Shown here piece after piece: positions 9,131 to 18,731 of a DNA stretch of 64,000 nt (its first letter is position 1; each line of letters starts with the position of its first letter). The stretch spans positions 1 to 64,000 of the forward strand of contig NZ_QKRX01000008.1 in NCBI RefSeq assembly GCF_003284585.1, in the 5' to 3' direction. Under the pieces are notes generated by a model, which saw nothing but the letters and a program-made list of their open reading frames with translations, had not been told where the DNA came from and did not search any database. A program made the translations under genes and the position numbers. The DNA comes from Nitrincola tibetensis (lineage in GTDB: Bacteria > Pseudomonadota > Gammaproteobacteria > Pseudomonadales > Balneatricaceae).

Positions 9131-9902
9131 TGCTTTATATCACCAATTAGCCACTGAAATTCTTGACGCTCGCGCTCGTGCCGTCGCCGTTTCTCCATTT
9201 TCAGCGCGTTACCCTGAGCTTAATGTTGCGGATGCCTATGCGATTCAATCGCGCGTCAATGCACATCATCTCAACGCAGGAAAGCGCCTTGTTGGTTACA
9301 AAATAGGCCTCACGTCTAAAGCCGTACAGCAGCAGTTAGGGGTCAATGAGCCTGATTTTGGCGTTTTGTTCTCGGATATGGAGTTATGCGGACAGGATAG
9401 GGTTAAAACTCAGGGGCTTATATCCCCGAAAGCAGAAGGCGAAATAGGCTTTGTGTTTAAGCGTGATCTGCTGGAGGTCGATTTAACCTTTGCTGAGCTA
9501 TTGGCGTCCATCGATTTTTTTGTGCCTGTGATCGAAATCGTCGACTCGGTGGTGAAAGACTGGAAGATTACACTGGTTGATACTGTTGCCGATAATGCCT
9601 CTTCCGCCTTGTATATGTTAGGCGCGAAGACCTTCGATCCCCGAAATACAAACTTTGCGGATTTACGTCTAACGATTCATACCGACAATGGTGAGATCGA
9701 GGGAGTGGGAGCGGCCTGTCTTGGTAATCCACTTTACGCTGCCTTGTGGTTGGCACGCAAGATGGCCGAACTGGGGACTCCCATCAAAGCCGGCCAACTT
9801 GTGTTGTCCGGGGCAATGGCACCTATGGTGGCGATTCATCCTGGAGATGAAATTCGATTTGACTTTAAAGGGTTGGATGTTTTAACACTGGTTGCTGAAT
9901 AA
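9123..9902 (+). CDS. 2-hydroxypenta-2,4-dienoate (2-oxopent-4-enoate) hydratase
   Basis: A 259-residue member of the MhpD/BphH/XylJ/CarD hydratase family. It adds water to the dienol released by the C-C hydrolase, giving 4-hydroxy-2-oxovalerate. Family motifs include VGYKIGLTSKAVQQQLGV, the metal-binding acidic residues of KAEGEIGFVF and the VIEIVDS segment. Its ATG lies within the end of the preceding flavoprotein gene (8-nt overlap). The aldolase and dehydrogenase for the next two steps follow after the CoA ligase gene. Confidence 0.93.
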   Translation: MSDALYHQLATEILDARARAVAVSPFSARYPELNVADAYAIQSRVNAHHLNAGKRLVGYKIGLTSKAVQQQLGVNEPDFGVLFSDMELCGQDRVKTQGLISPKAEGEIGFVFKRDLLEVDLTFAELLASIDFFVPVIEIVDSVVKDWKITLVDTVADNASSALYMLGAKTFDPRNTNFADLRLTIHTDNGEIEGVGAACLGNPLYAALWLARKMAELGTPIKAGQLVLSGAMAPMVAIHPGDEIRFDFKGLDVLTLVAE

Positions 9903-9934
9903 AACATAAGACAACAATAATAAAGGTTATTGAT

Positions 9935-11764
9935 ATGGGTACAACTGTCTATGCTCAGATGCCTACGCCATCTGCGATTAAGCGTGAGTTAGGCGACGGC
10001 TCCTTTGTCGTTGAATCTGCAAATCCTCTTCAGTCCTTCGATCGCTGCGTAGGCGATTGGCTTGAAAAATGGGCAAAAAAGCGCCCAGAACAACTCTATA
10101 TTGCTGAGCGTGCAGGGGATGACTGGCGCTCGCTAAGCTACAAAGAGTTTCGTAATACAGTGCGTTCAATTGCGCAAGGGTTGATTGATCTCAATCTGCC
10201 TGCAGGTCGGCCCTTAATGATCATCTCAGGGAACTCAGTTGATCATGCCTTAATGAAAATGGCAGCGATGTACATAGGTATTCCGGTGACATCTGTCTCT
10301 GTGGCCTATTCATTAATGTCTAAATCGCATGAGCGTTTGCTTGGAATCGTTGAGCGTCTGAAGCCTGCGGCGGTATTTGCGGAAGATGGAGCTTTATTCC
10401 AAGCGGCACTGAATGCGTGTGACGGTATTGCGGTGAAGATTGTATCGCGTGGGCATGACGCCTTGTCAAACGCGATCCTTTTGGAAAGCTTGCTTAAGTT
10501 GTCTCCAAGCGATGAAGTTGACACACGCTTTTCAAATGTCACCCCAGACACTCATGCTAAGTATATGTTGACCTCTGGCTCAACAGGGCATCCGAAAGTG
10601 GTGGTGAACACTCAGCGTATGATGTGTTCAAACCAGCAGATGATTGCTCAGTGCTGGCCTTTTGTTGAGACACAGGTACCCAGAGTCCTGGACTGGCTGC
10701 CTTGGAGCCATACCTTTGGTACCAATCACAACTTTAATTTGGTTTTGCGCAATGGTGGATCGCTCTATATAGATGCGGGCAAGCCAGTGCCGGGTTTAAT
10801 TGAAACGACGCTTCGTAATTTCAAAGAGATCAAGCCCAATTTGTTTTTCAATGTCCCTAAAGGCTATGAAGCGATTCTCGAGCATTTGCGTCAGGATGAT
10901 GAGCTCAAAAATATCTTTTTCTCCAGCTTAACCCTGCTGTTTTACGCAGGCGCTGCGTTATCTAAGCCCGTTTGGGATGAGCTTAAGTCGATGTGTGCAG
11001 AGACTGGACATGAGGTGTTCTTCACAACGGAGTGGGGGGCGACTGAAACAGCACCCGCCATTACAAATGTGCATTGGTATCTCGACAAGCCTGGCAATAT
11101 CGGAATTCCGATGCCGGGTATGTCAATGCGATTTGTGCCAAACGGTTCAAAGTTGGAGCTGAGAATCAAGGGCCCAATCGTCTTTACCGAGTACCTCGAC
11201 GATCCTGATATTACGAAGCAAGCCTTCGATGAGCTTGGTTACTATCGAATAGGCGATGCGGGGCGCTTGGCAAATCCCGAAAACCCATCAGAAGGGATTA
11301 TTTTTGATGGACGCGTTTCAGAAGACTTTAAATTAAGTACAGGAACCTGGGTCTGTGTGGCGTCGGTTCGGGACTTGGTTCACAAGCACTTTGGGTCAAT
11401 GGTGTCGGATGTTGTTGTCACGGGGCATGATCGTGATCATATAGGTCTGCTCGCGTTTCCAGGTGAAGCTTTACGTCGTTTAGCTGATGACGCGCAATCC
11501 CGTTTAACAGGGACTGAATTGATGTCCTTACCCTCCGTGCGTTCGGCGTTGAAAGACGCGTTGGAAAGCATGGCCAAGCAAGCAAAAGGTTCATCTCAAC
11601 GCGCTTGCTTATTAAGCCTTCTGGATGCACCACCTTCTATTGATTTGGGCGAAATCACAGATAAAGGAAATTTGAATCAGCGCAAACTCTTAGAAACCCG
11701 CTGTGCGGATGTTCAGCGTCTGTACGATGAAAAAGGCCATGAAAGCCTGATTAGTCTTTTGTAA
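9935..11764 (+). CDS. Aryl/feruloyl-CoA synthetase-like AMP-dependent acid ligase
   Basis: A 609-residue adenylate-forming enzyme. The P-loop LTSGSTGHPK is at 212-221, the TTEWGATET motif lies in the centre, and GRVSEDFKLSTGTWV is near the carboxy-terminus. The length and this last motif match the feruloyl-CoA synthetase branch. It should activate a carboxylic acid to its CoA thioester with ATP. In this operon it could prepare the substrate's side chain or activate the acid that the C-C hydrolase releases. This supports an aryl-carboxylate (for example cinnamate-like) substrate, but that is an inference. Confidence 0.88.
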   Translation: MGTTVYAQMPTPSAIKRELGDGSFVVESANPLQSFDRCVGDWLEKWAKKRPEQLYIAERAGDDWRSLSYKEFRNTVRSIAQGLIDLNLPAGRPLMIISGNSVDHALMKMAAMYIGIPVTSVSVAYSLMSKSHERLLGIVERLKPAAVFAEDGALFQAALNACDGIAVKIVSRGHDALSNAILLESLLKLSPSDEVDTRFSNVTPDTHAKYMLTSGSTGHPKVVVNTQRMMCSNQQMIAQCWPFVETQVPRVLDWLPWSHTFGTNHNFNLVLRNGGSLYIDAGKPVPGLIETTLRNFKEIKPNLFFNVPKGYEAILEHLRQDDELKNIFFSSLTLLFYAGAALSKPVWDELKSMCAETGHEVFFTTEWGATETAPAITNVHWYLDKPGNIGIPMPGMSMRFVPNGSKLELRIKGPIVFTEYLDDPDITKQAFDELGYYRIGDAGRLANPENPSEGIIFDGRVSEDFKLSTGTWVCVASVRDLVHKHFGSMVSDVVVTGHDRDHIGLLAFPGEALRRLADDAQSRLTGTELMSLPSVRSALKDALESMAKQAKGSSQRACLLSLLDAPPSIDLGEITDKGNLNQRKLLETRCADVQRLYDEKGHESLISLL

Positions 11765-11779
11765 ATAAGTGAGTGAAAA

Positions 11780-12691
11780 ATGAGCAATAAACTTAAAGCG
11801 GTGATCATAGGTCCAGGAAACATCGGCACGGATCTTCTTATGAAAATGCAGCGTTCAGAATGGGTCGAGCCTGTCTGGATGGTGGGAATAGATCCAGAGT
11901 CCGAAGGTCTGAAGCGTGCGAAAGAAATGGGTATTAAAATCTGTGCAGAAGGAGTGGATGGCATCTTGTCGCATATTGTTGAAGACGATATTCGTGTCGC
12001 TTTCGATGCCACATCTGCTTATGTACATGCTGAAAATAGTCGCAAATTGAATGAACTTGGCGTAATTATGATCGATTTAACGCCAGCGGCAATTGGTCCG
12101 TTTTGCATTCCACCTGTCAACTTGATGGACCATGCCAAAAACCTAGAAATGAATGTCAACATGGTGACCTGTGGCGGTCAAGCGACGATCCCGATGGTGG
12201 CCGCTGTTTCAAAGGTTCAGCCCGTTGCTTATGGCGAAATTATCGCGACGGTGTCCTCACGCTCAGTGGGGCCGGGGACGCGTGTCAATATTGATGAGTT
12301 TACCCGAACCACGGCAGGGGCCGTTGAAAAAGTGGGCGGCGCTAAACAAGGTAAAGCCATCATTATTATTAACCCGGCTGAGCCACCCTTAATGATGCGG
12401 GATACCGTGCATTGTTTAACTGAATCCGAACCGGATCAAAATGCCATTACTGAGTCTGTGCATGCCATGGTTAAAGAGGTACAGAAATATGTACCGGGGT
12501 ATCGATTGGTCAACGGGCCGGTGTTTGATGGAAATCGCGTGTCCATGTTCATGGAAGTCGAAGGTCTTGGTGATTTCTTACCTAAATATGCAGGCAACCT
12601 AGACATTATGACAGCCGCTGCGCTGCGAACAGCTGAAATGTTCGCACAAGAGGCTGCAGAAGGCAGCATTACACTACCGGCTCGTGGTTAA
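11780..12691 (+). CDS. mhpF: Acetaldehyde dehydrogenase (acylating)
   Basis: A 303-residue enzyme of the MhpF/DmpF/BphJ family that converts acetaldehyde, NAD+ and CoA to acetyl-CoA. The Rossmann motif GPGNIGTD is at 11-18 and the catalytic cysteine is C131 in MVTCGGQA. These enzymes form a channelled complex with the pyruvate aldolase, whose gene starts 13 nt downstream. The symbol is by family; the orthologue name in this pathway may differ. Confidence 0.95.
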   Translation: MSNKLKAVIIGPGNIGTDLLMKMQRSEWVEPVWMVGIDPESEGLKRAKEMGIKICAEGVDGILSHIVEDDIRVAFDATSAYVHAENSRKLNELGVIMIDLTPAAIGPFCIPPVNLMDHAKNLEMNVNMVTCGGQATIPMVAAVSKVQPVAYGEIIATVSSRSVGPGTRVNIDEFTRTTAGAVEKVGGAKQGKAIIIINPAEPPLMMRDTVHCLTESEPDQNAITESVHAMVKEVQKYVPGYRLVNGPVFDGNRVSMFMEVEGLGDFLPKYAGNLDIMTAAALRTAEMFAQEAAEGSITLPARG

Positions 12692-12704
12692 CAGGAGAAA
12701 TGAT

Positions 12705-13730
12705 ATGAATTTAGAAGGTAAGCAAGTCACCTTGCACGATATGAGTTTGCGCGACGGTATGCATGCAAAAAGGCACCAAATCAGCCTTGAACAAATGGTC
12801 TCTGTTGCGTCTGCGATGGATGCGGCGGGGATGCCTTTGATCGAAGTCACACATGGCGATGGCCTTGGTGGTGCATCGGTTAACTATGGCTTTCCAGCCC
12901 ATACAGATGAAGCCTATTTAAAGGCCGTTGTGCCACACATGAAGCAGGCTAAAATTTCGGCCTTGCTCTTACCGGGTATCGGTACCGTTGACCACCTCAA
13001 AATGGCGCGAGATTGCGGCGTGCACACTATACGTGTTGCGACCCATTGTACCGAAGCCGATGTTTCTCAGCAGCACATTGGCATGGCGGCAAAAATGGGC
13101 ATGGATACCGTCGGTTTTTTAATGATGGCACACATGATTACACCCGAAAAAGTGCTTGAGCAAGCTAAGTTAATGGTGAGTTACGGTGCAAATTGTATTT
13201 ATTGCACAGACTCCGCAGGTTACATGCTCCCAGATGAAGTGAGTGCAAAAATTGGCTTGTTGCGGGCAGAGTTACCCACTGAAATAGAAATAGGCTTTCA
13301 CGGGCATCACAACATGGGCATGGCCATTGCGAACTCCTTGGCAGCGATAGAGGCAGGTGCCGTCCGTATTGATGGCTCGGTTGCAGGTCTTGGTGCGGGA
13401 GCAGGGAATACGCCCTTAGAAATTTTAGTTGCCGTTTTAAATCGCATGGGCGCTGAAACAGGCATTGATCTTTATAAGATAATGGATGTGGCTGAAGATT
13501 TAGTCGTACCGATGATGGATCAACCGATACGGGTTGATCGTGACTCCTTAACGCTTGGCTATGCCGGCGTGTATAGCTCCTTCTTACTTTTTGCTCAGCG
13601 TGCTGAAAAGAAATATGGCGTGAGTGCACGCGATATTCTGGTGGAGCTTGGCCGACGCGGCACCGTCGGTGGGCAAGAAGACATGATTGAAGATTTAGCA
13701 CTGACCATGGCAAAAGCAAAGCAGGCCTGA
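12705..13730 (+). CDS. mhpE: 4-hydroxy-2-oxovalerate aldolase
   Basis: A 341-residue HMG-lyase-like TIM-barrel aldolase that splits 4-hydroxy-2-oxovalerate into pyruvate and acetaldehyde. The catalytic R16, D17 and H20 are in [12 protein letters not shown], and the metal-binding histidines are in [11 protein letters not shown]. The carboxy-terminal DmpG-like communication domain ([21 protein letters not shown]) is present. I chose ATG 12705, which has AGGAGA just upstream, over an in-frame start at 12684 inside the preceding gene. Confidence 0.95.
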   Translation: MNLEGKQVTLHDMSLRDGMHAKRHQISLEQMVSVASAMDAAGMPLIEVTHGDGLGGASVNYGFPAHTDEAYLKAVVPHMKQAKISALLLPGIGTVDHLKMARDCGVHTIRVATHCTEADVSQQHIGMAAKMGMDTVGFLMMAHMITPEKVLEQAKLMVSYGANCIYCTDSAGYMLPDEVSAKIGLLRAELPTEIEIGFHGHHNMGMAIANSLAAIEAGAVRIDGSVAGLGAGAGNTPLEILVAVLNRMGAETGIDLYKIMDVAEDLVVPMMDQPIRVDRDSLTLGYAGVYSSFLLFAQRAEKKYGVSARDILVELGRRGTVGGQEDMIEDLALTMAKAKQA

Positions 13731-13732
13731 CG

Positions 13733-14725
13733 ATGACCTATCATGTTGAGATACAGCCGGTTGGAAAACACTTTGAAGCAGACGCATCCGGAAGTGTTTT
13801 AGATGCCGCCTTAAAAGCAGGCATTATGCTCAAGCACGGATGCCGGGATGGTCGATGTGGAGACTGCCGCACACCCTTAATCTCAGGGCAAGTTGTCTAT
13901 CCAGACGGCCTTGAACTGTCCAGTACTGATCAAAATGGGGAAACACTGCTCACGTGCCAAGCACGCGCAACGACAGATCTAGTGATCGATGCACCAGAAG
14001 TCACTGAGTTTGAAGGCATTAGCATTCAAAAAGTGATTGGACGCATAATGGGCAAAGATCAAGTTGCAGACGATGTGGTCATTTTAGAGTGTATGCTGGC
14101 GCCGGGTACACAATTTAACTACTTGCCAGGGCAGTATGTGGATTTGACACTTGCCACGGGGGTGACGCGAAGCTATTCGATGGCTAAGCGTTCGGCCGAT
14201 GACGGTCGCATTGAGCTTCACATCCGACGAGTGAACGACGGACAGGCAACGCCTTACATCTTTGATGAGTTACAGGTTAAAAACAGGGTCACGTTGGAAG
14301 GTCCGTTTGGTAGTTTTTATTTGAGGGAATCCGATAGCCCTATGATATTGCTGGCAAGTGGGACAGGCTTTGCACCGATTAAAGCCCTGATGGAGCAATT
14401 GATTGAGCGAGAGAATACGCGCCCAGTCCATTTGTATTGGGGAGGGCGGCGTTTGCAGGATCTTTACCACAACGAACTTTGTCAGCAATGGCAAGCGGCA
14501 CATCCTTGGTTCGATTATACGCCTGTGCTATCGGATGAGGTGTCCAGTGACTGGGTAGGACGAAGAGGGTTTGTGCATAGGGCTGTGATGGACGATTGTC
14601 AGGATCTTTCAGACTATCAAGTCTATGCCTGTGGCGCACCGATTGTGATTGAATCGGCCAAGAAGGATTTTGTCGAGTCGTGCGGATTGAAGCAGGACTC
14701 CTTTTTCGCGGATGCTTTTGTGTGA
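13733..14725 (+). CDS. Ferredoxin-NAD(P)H reductase component of the dioxygenase
   Basis: A 330-residue reductase. It starts with a plant-type [2Fe-2S] domain with ligands C37, C42, C45 and C75 (GCRDGRCGDC). An FAD domain follows (RSYSMAK) and then a NAD(P)-binding domain (LLASGTGFAPIKALM). This layout matches NahAa-type reductases. With the separate Rieske ferredoxin (5148-5486) it makes a three-component (class III) oxygenase system. It is the last gene of the operon and lies 2 nt after the aldolase, far from the oxygenase subunit genes it serves. Confidence 0.92.
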   Translation: MTYHVEIQPVGKHFEADASGSVLDAALKAGIMLKHGCRDGRCGDCRTPLISGQVVYPDGLELSSTDQNGETLLTCQARATTDLVIDAPEVTEFEGISIQKVIGRIMGKDQVADDVVILECMLAPGTQFNYLPGQYVDLTLATGVTRSYSMAKRSADDGRIELHIRRVNDGQATPYIFDELQVKNRVTLEGPFGSFYLRESDSPMILLASGTGFAPIKALMEQLIERENTRPVHLYWGGRRLQDLYHNELCQQWQAAHPWFDYTPVLSDEVSSDWVGRRGFVHRAVMDDCQDLSDYQVYACGAPIVIESAKKDFVESCGLKQDSFFADAFV

Positions 14726-14740
14726 AAATTTGCCCTTAGG

Positions 14741-14754
14741 ATACATAACTGTTT
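14741..14754. promoter_or_regulatory. Degenerate copy of the TetR-type operator
   Basis: ATACATAACTGTTT matches the ATACA-N4-TGTAT consensus except for one base in the right arm. It lies between the end of the degradation operon and dctP. It may be an auxiliary site; confidence is modest because it is imperfect. The 225-bp spacer (14726-14950) holds no gene that I can see. Confidence 0.4.
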
Positions 14755-14887
14755 GTTATCAGATGTGTATTCAGTATTAAAACTAACTTCTGTGTCTTTT
14801 TTCGAAAGAAAGTACCGAGATATTAACCATATTTCAATGCTTTGTTAGACAAAAGACCAGTTAACGATGCCGAATCATTATTGTAAA

Positions 14888-14901
14888 GTACAGTAGTGTA
14901 T
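14888..14901. promoter_or_regulatory. Predicted TetR-type operator upstream of dctP
   Basis: GTACA-GTAG-TGTAT matches the regulon consensus with one changed base in the left arm. It lies 49 nt before the dctP start codon. Its spacer GTAG is the reverse complement of the spacer CTAC at the main operon's operator, which makes the resemblance stronger. It indicates that the transporter has its own promoter under the same control. Confidence 0.6.
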
Positions 14902-14950
14902 GTTAATTTTTAAAAACAGTAATAATAATAAACATGTGGAGTTGCAGCAT

Positions 14951-15988
14951 ATGAATAAGCCAAAAAATAAACTAATCAAATTGGGTGTGGTTCTGTCAGG
15001 CATCCTTTTTGCGACAACAAGCATTGCCTCAGATACCGTGACCTTGCGTTACAATCAGTGGTTTCCATCGCAACACTGGTCTCAAGCGGAGGGGTTGTAC
15101 AAGTATTTTGAAGAAATCGAGCAGGTAACCGAGGGGCGCGTAAAAGTTCAGGCTTCTGCTAAGCCTTTAGCCCCTCCTGCACGTAACTACCAATCGGTTG
15201 TCAGTGGTGTTGCCGATATTGCCTGGGGACCGCATGGCTACAACCCTGGCGCCTTTCCATTGACCGAAATGGTCGAATTTCCGTTCATGAACGAAGATGC
15301 AGGTATCAGTTCGGCGGCCTATCAGCGCTTATTTGAACAATACTTGTCAGATGCGGGTATGCACAGTGACGTTCATACCTTGGCTGTTCATGTAACCTCC
15401 GGTGGTAATTTGCACATGCGTCGCGATCAAGTCAAAACGCCGGGTGATTTACGTGGTAAAAAAATTCGCGTGCAAACGAATGTCGTCGGTGATGCGCTTC
15501 GTACTCTAGGTGCAGTTCCTATCTCAGGCTCCTTGTCAGAATTACGAGAGTTCTTATCTCGCGGCATTATTGATGGTACTACCTTATCTGATGAGCTTTT
15601 AACGGGCTTTAAAGTCGATAATTATGTGAGTCATATTACTCAGATTCCAGGCGGGATTTTCACAAATAGTACCTTTATCATCATGAATAAAGATAAGTGG
15701 AATGCTATCAGTGAGCGAGATCGCGAAGCGATAACCGCTATCTCTGGTGAAGCATTGGCTGTTCGCATGGGTGGTTTATGGCACGAAAACGACCTGAAAG
15801 CTCGAGAGCAGTTAAAAGCGAACCTGGGTGATAATTATATTGTCTCTGGTGATGACCTTAATACAGCGATAGATGCTGCTTTTCAGCCTATTCGTGAAGC
15901 TTGGTTAGAAAAAGCCAGTGCTGCAGGCCTTGATGGCAGTGCGCTGATTCAATTCTACGAAGAGCAGATTGAAGCGCTTTCAAACTAA
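14951..15988 (+). CDS. dctP: TRAP transporter substrate-binding protein DctP
   Basis: A periplasmic solute receptor with a signal peptide (residues 1 to about 27, basic start then a hydrophobic run ending in SIAS) and a DctP-type domain. The conserved segment around RGKKIRVQTN carries the arginine that usually binds the carboxylate of the ligand. ATG 14951 was chosen because it gives a clean signal peptide with GGAG upstream; an earlier in-frame ATG at 14900 has no such features. Linked genes for the two membrane subunits and the aromatic pathway suggest an aryl-carboxylate ligand (inference). Confidence 0.92.
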   Translation: MNKPKNKLIKLGVVLSGILFATTSIASDTVTLRYNQWFPSQHWSQAEGLYKYFEEIEQVTEGRVKVQASAKPLAPPARNYQSVVSGVADIAWGPHGYNPGAFPLTEMVEFPFMNEDAGISSAAYQRLFEQYLSDAGMHSDVHTLAVHVTSGGNLHMRRDQVKTPGDLRGKKIRVQTNVVGDALRTLGAVPISGSLSELREFLSRGIIDGTTLSDELLTGFKVDNYVSHITQIPGGIFTNSTFIIMNKDKWNAISERDREAITAISGEALAVRMGGLWHENDLKAREQLKANLGDNYIVSGDDLNTAIDAAFQPIREAWLEKASAAGLDGSALIQFYEEQIEALSN

Positions 15989-15996
15989 GCCAGCTC

Positions 15997-16021
15997 CGTG
16001 CTCTGCCCTTCGTAGAGCACG
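15997..16021 (+). terminator. Hairpin between dctP and dctQ (partial terminator or mRNA stabiliser)
   Basis: An 8-bp perfect stem, CGTGCTCT (15997-16004) with AGAGCACG (16014-16021), has a 9-nt loop and is followed by TCTTTTC. Such a hairpin after the receptor gene can raise receptor mRNA over that of the membrane subunits, which TRAP systems need in lower amounts. That role is an inference. Confidence 0.65.
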
Positions 16022-16042
16022 TCTTTTCTGTTTGAGGTTACC

Positions 16043-16522
16043 ATGAAAATGTCGTTTTTAAGCTTTTTAGAATACCTGTGCGCAAAAATTTCACTTTTAG
16101 CTTTGATTGTCATGGCGGGCGTTACCTTTATTGATGTTTTTGGTCGTGTGGTATTAAACAGCCCACTGGGATTTGCATACGAAGTGGTTGGAATATGCCT
16201 TGCCATTTCATTTTATGCAGGACTGTACCACGTGCACAAAAAGCGAAAACATATTCGAATTGATCTATTGGAAAAGATCTTTTATGGAAGAGCAGGGCAG
16301 TTTATTTCTTGGTTATCCTATTTAGTTGAAATCGTATTTTTTACAGCCTTGGTCATCATGATTTATCAGCAAACGGTTGAGTCTAAAAACTTCGGAGAAA
16401 TATTTATGTTTCTCGGAATTGAAAAATGGACAGTTTTAGCGGTTATGTCGGTTTTATCGGCAATTGCACTCACAAGTTTATTGGTCACCTTTCCTGACTC
16501 GCCGAGTGATATAAAAGAATAA
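16043..16522 (+). CDS. dctQ: TRAP transporter small permease DctQ
   Basis: A 159-residue inner-membrane protein with four predicted hydrophobic helices (about residues 14-33, 48-65, 90-110 and 128-150). It has the DctQ family pattern FIDVFGRVVLNSPLGFAYEV, and HKKRKHIRIDLL between helices two and three. It pairs with DctM and the DctP receptor for Na+-driven uptake. Confidence 0.92.
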   Translation: MKMSFLSFLEYLCAKISLLALIVMAGVTFIDVFGRVVLNSPLGFAYEVVGICLAISFYAGLYHVHKKRKHIRIDLLEKIFYGRAGQFISWLSYLVEIVFFTALVIMIYQQTVESKNFGEIFMFLGIEKWTVLAVMSVLSAIALTSLLVTFPDSPSDIKE

Positions 16523-16550
16523 TTGGTTTATTTGAATTGAGGTAAAACAA

Positions 16551-17837
16551 ATGGTGATGTCAATCGCGTTTGCTGTGTTACTGGTCATGTTGTTCTTACG
16601 TATTCCCATCGCAATCGCCACAGGAGTGGTTGGTGTTTGTGGGTTAGCCTATTATCAGGGCTGGGGGGCTGCCTTTAGTCAACTGGGAATGATAGGAACC
16701 GAAACGGTGCTTTCTTATGAATTTGCTGTGATTCCTTTGTTTATCTTGATGGGGAATATTATTAGCCGTTCAGGGTTGGCTGAAGAATTATACAACGCGA
16801 CTCATGCACTCGTTGGGCACTTTAAAGGCGGTTTGGCGATCACTACCATTGGGGCGTCTGGTGGTTTTAGTACCTTTTGCGGTTCAAGTTTTGCGACAGC
16901 GGCAACGATGACGCGTATTGCTTATCCGTCAATGAAAAAGTATGGCTATAGTGATGGCTTGGCCACTGGCTCAATTGCGGCGGGTGGTACATTGGGAATC
17001 CTGATTCCACCGTCTATCGCGCTGGTGTTCTACGGAATCATTACAGAAACCGACATCGGCAAGCTCTTTGTTGCTGGCGTGATTCCGGGCATTCTCGGCG
17101 TTTTATTTTATATCGCGGCCGTTTTGTATGTTGTTCATGTTAAGAAAGACAGTGCAGCAGGCTCAGAGGAAGTCCCTTTTCGAGAAAAACTTTTAGCGCT
17201 TAGACAGCTCTGGGCCTTTTCGTTATTAATTATCTTGGTCCTTGGTGGTATTTATTTTGGTTTCTTTTCACCGACCGAGGCCGCGGGGGTCGGTTCTGTC
17301 GGAGCGATCGCCATTACCATGATTCGTGGTCGCTTTACGTGGAAGAAACTTCGTGATGCCGTTGAAGATTCAGCTGCAACGACAGTCGCGTTGGTGGCAA
17401 TCCTCATTGGATCATTGATTTTTGCGAACCTTGTGAACGTGTCGAATTTGCCCTTTCACATCGTTAATTGGATTGAGGGGTTAAATTTAAGTCTGTTAGG
17501 TGTGATTATGGTCATTATCCTAATTTACTTTATTTTAGGTGCGGTGTTGGAATCGATTTCGATGCTGCTACTGACGGTACCTGTGTTTTATCCAATCGTG
17601 TCGGGCATGGGGATGGACCTGATTTGGTTTGGCATTATTGTGGTGGTTGCAACTGAGATTAGTTTAATAACACCGCCCGTTGGTTTAAATGTCTTTGTTT
17701 TAAAGTCAGTCGTTCCAGATGTAGATCTTAAGGTGATCTTTAAAGGTGTATTTCCATTTTTAATAGCGGATATATTTCGTTTGGCACTTATCATCCTAGT
17801 GCCGGGCTTATCTCTGTTCTTGGTTGAGCTCATGTGA
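16551..17837 (+). CDS. dctM: TRAP transporter large permease DctM
   Basis: A 428-residue polytopic inner-membrane protein, the transport channel of the TRAP system. About twelve hydrophobic segments run through it. Family motifs include PLFILMGNIISRSGLAEELY, GGFSTFCGSSFATAATMTRIAYPSM (split across loops) and TPPVGLNVFVLKS. A strong terminator follows 43 nt after its stop and ends the transport unit. Confidence 0.95.
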   Translation: MVMSIAFAVLLVMLFLRIPIAIATGVVGVCGLAYYQGWGAAFSQLGMIGTETVLSYEFAVIPLFILMGNIISRSGLAEELYNATHALVGHFKGGLAITTIGASGGFSTFCGSSFATAATMTRIAYPSMKKYGYSDGLATGSIAAGGTLGILIPPSIALVFYGIITETDIGKLFVAGVIPGILGVLFYIAAVLYVVHVKKDSAAGSEEVPFREKLLALRQLWAFSLLIILVLGGIYFGFFSPTEAAGVGSVGAIAITMIRGRFTWKKLRDAVEDSAATTVALVAILIGSLIFANLVNVSNLPFHIVNWIEGLNLSLLGVIMVIILIYFILGAVLESISMLLLTVPVFYPIVSGMGMDLIWFGIIVVVATEISLITPPVGLNVFVLKSVVPDVDLKVIFKGVFPFLIADIFRLALIILVPGLSLFLVELM

Positions 17838-17880
17838 TTATGAGCTTGCTTATCTAGGTGTTCTTCTAGCCCTGCCTTTA

Positions 17881-17902
17881 ACCCGCTGATGCGGGTTTTT
17901 TT
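17881..17902 (+). terminator. Rho-independent terminator after dctM
   Basis: ACCCGC-TGAT-GCGGGT is a 6-bp GC-rich stem with a 4-nt loop, followed directly by a run of T residues. It ends the TRAP transcript and lies just before the convergent TetR gene. Confidence 0.9.
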
Positions 17903-17929
17903 ATAAGGAAGCGCTAGGAGTAGCAGAGG

Positions 17930-18529
17930 TTAGTGTGCATGAGGACGAAAACGGCAATCAAGCAAAGGGCAGTTGTCGCTTAAAAAGTCAGACAGTCGCT
18001 TAGCGCGTGCATTCTGATTGCTCAGTGAATCATTTGGGTGAAGCAAGGACGTGGCAATCATATACGAGTAGACCAAGTAGGCAAGATCGTTGGCTTGCTC
18101 TGCTGGGTGGGCAAGATCGACAAATAATTGCTCAATGAAGGCTATTCGGTATCGGTCAACTTCGTCAACGGCGGCTCTTGCCATGTCGTCTCGCCTTGCC
18201 CAGGCGCGCAAAGAAATCTCGATAGAAGCGGCTTCAAAGGATTTGTCGCCCTTGAGTGGCAACAACATTAGCTCAACAAGTTGCTCCTTGCTTGAGAGTG
18301 ACTTCTTCTTAAGGCCGGCAATAACTGCCTCTGTGGCTTTAAGGCGCCAACGGTCAAGGATACCCTTGAGTAAGTCCTGTCGACTTTCAAAGTGATAATA
18401 AAAGCTGCCGCGCGTAATTTTTAACTCTTTAGCAAGATTGTCAACACGAACCATGTCGATCCCTCCTGTAGAGAGCACATTCATTGCCGCATTGATCCAG
18501 TCGTTACGAGAAAGCCGTTGAGATGCCAT
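17930..18529 (-). CDS. TetR-family transcriptional regulator
   Basis: A 199-residue DNA-binding repressor. The amino-terminal helix-turn-helix (about residues 10-56) has the family signature ITRGSFYYHFESRQDLLKGIL, followed by an all-helical ligand domain. It is flanked by the transporter and the porin, both preceded by ATACA-N4-TGTAT-like sites, so it is the prime candidate to sense the aromatic substrate or its CoA ester and to derepress the regulon. I did not find a clear copy of the operator in front of its own gene. The 352-bp spacer on to the porin (18530-18881) is AT-rich and holds only the porin operators. Confidence 0.9.
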   Translation of the reverse strand: MASQRLSRNDWINAAMNVLSTGGIDMVRVDNLAKELKITRGSFYYHFESRQDLLKGILDRWRLKATEAVIAGLKKKSLSSKEQLVELMLLPLKGDKSFEAASIEISLRAWARRDDMARAAVDEVDRYRIAFIEQLFVDLAHPAEQANDLAYLVYSYMIATSLLHPNDSLSNQNARAKRLSDFLSDNCPLLDCRFRPHAH

Positions 18530-18731
18530 AGCGATGTTTCTGATACCTGTCCTAGTTGATATTGCATAGCATCATAGCATTGGCTTGCGGTCAAGTTAAC
18601 TGTCTTGAGTGAAATGCAATAAGTTCTTATCTGTACGTTGCATTTTTATCATTTTAATTTCAATTTTCAATTATAATTCTATTTTAATCATAGAATTGTT
18701 CATGTTTTTGAATAATTATTCAATTCAAAAC

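Noticed and set aside
13165-13719. A 184-codon reading frame antisense to the aldolase
   Set aside because: Composition is unlike a protein and the aldolase with full active site explains the region.
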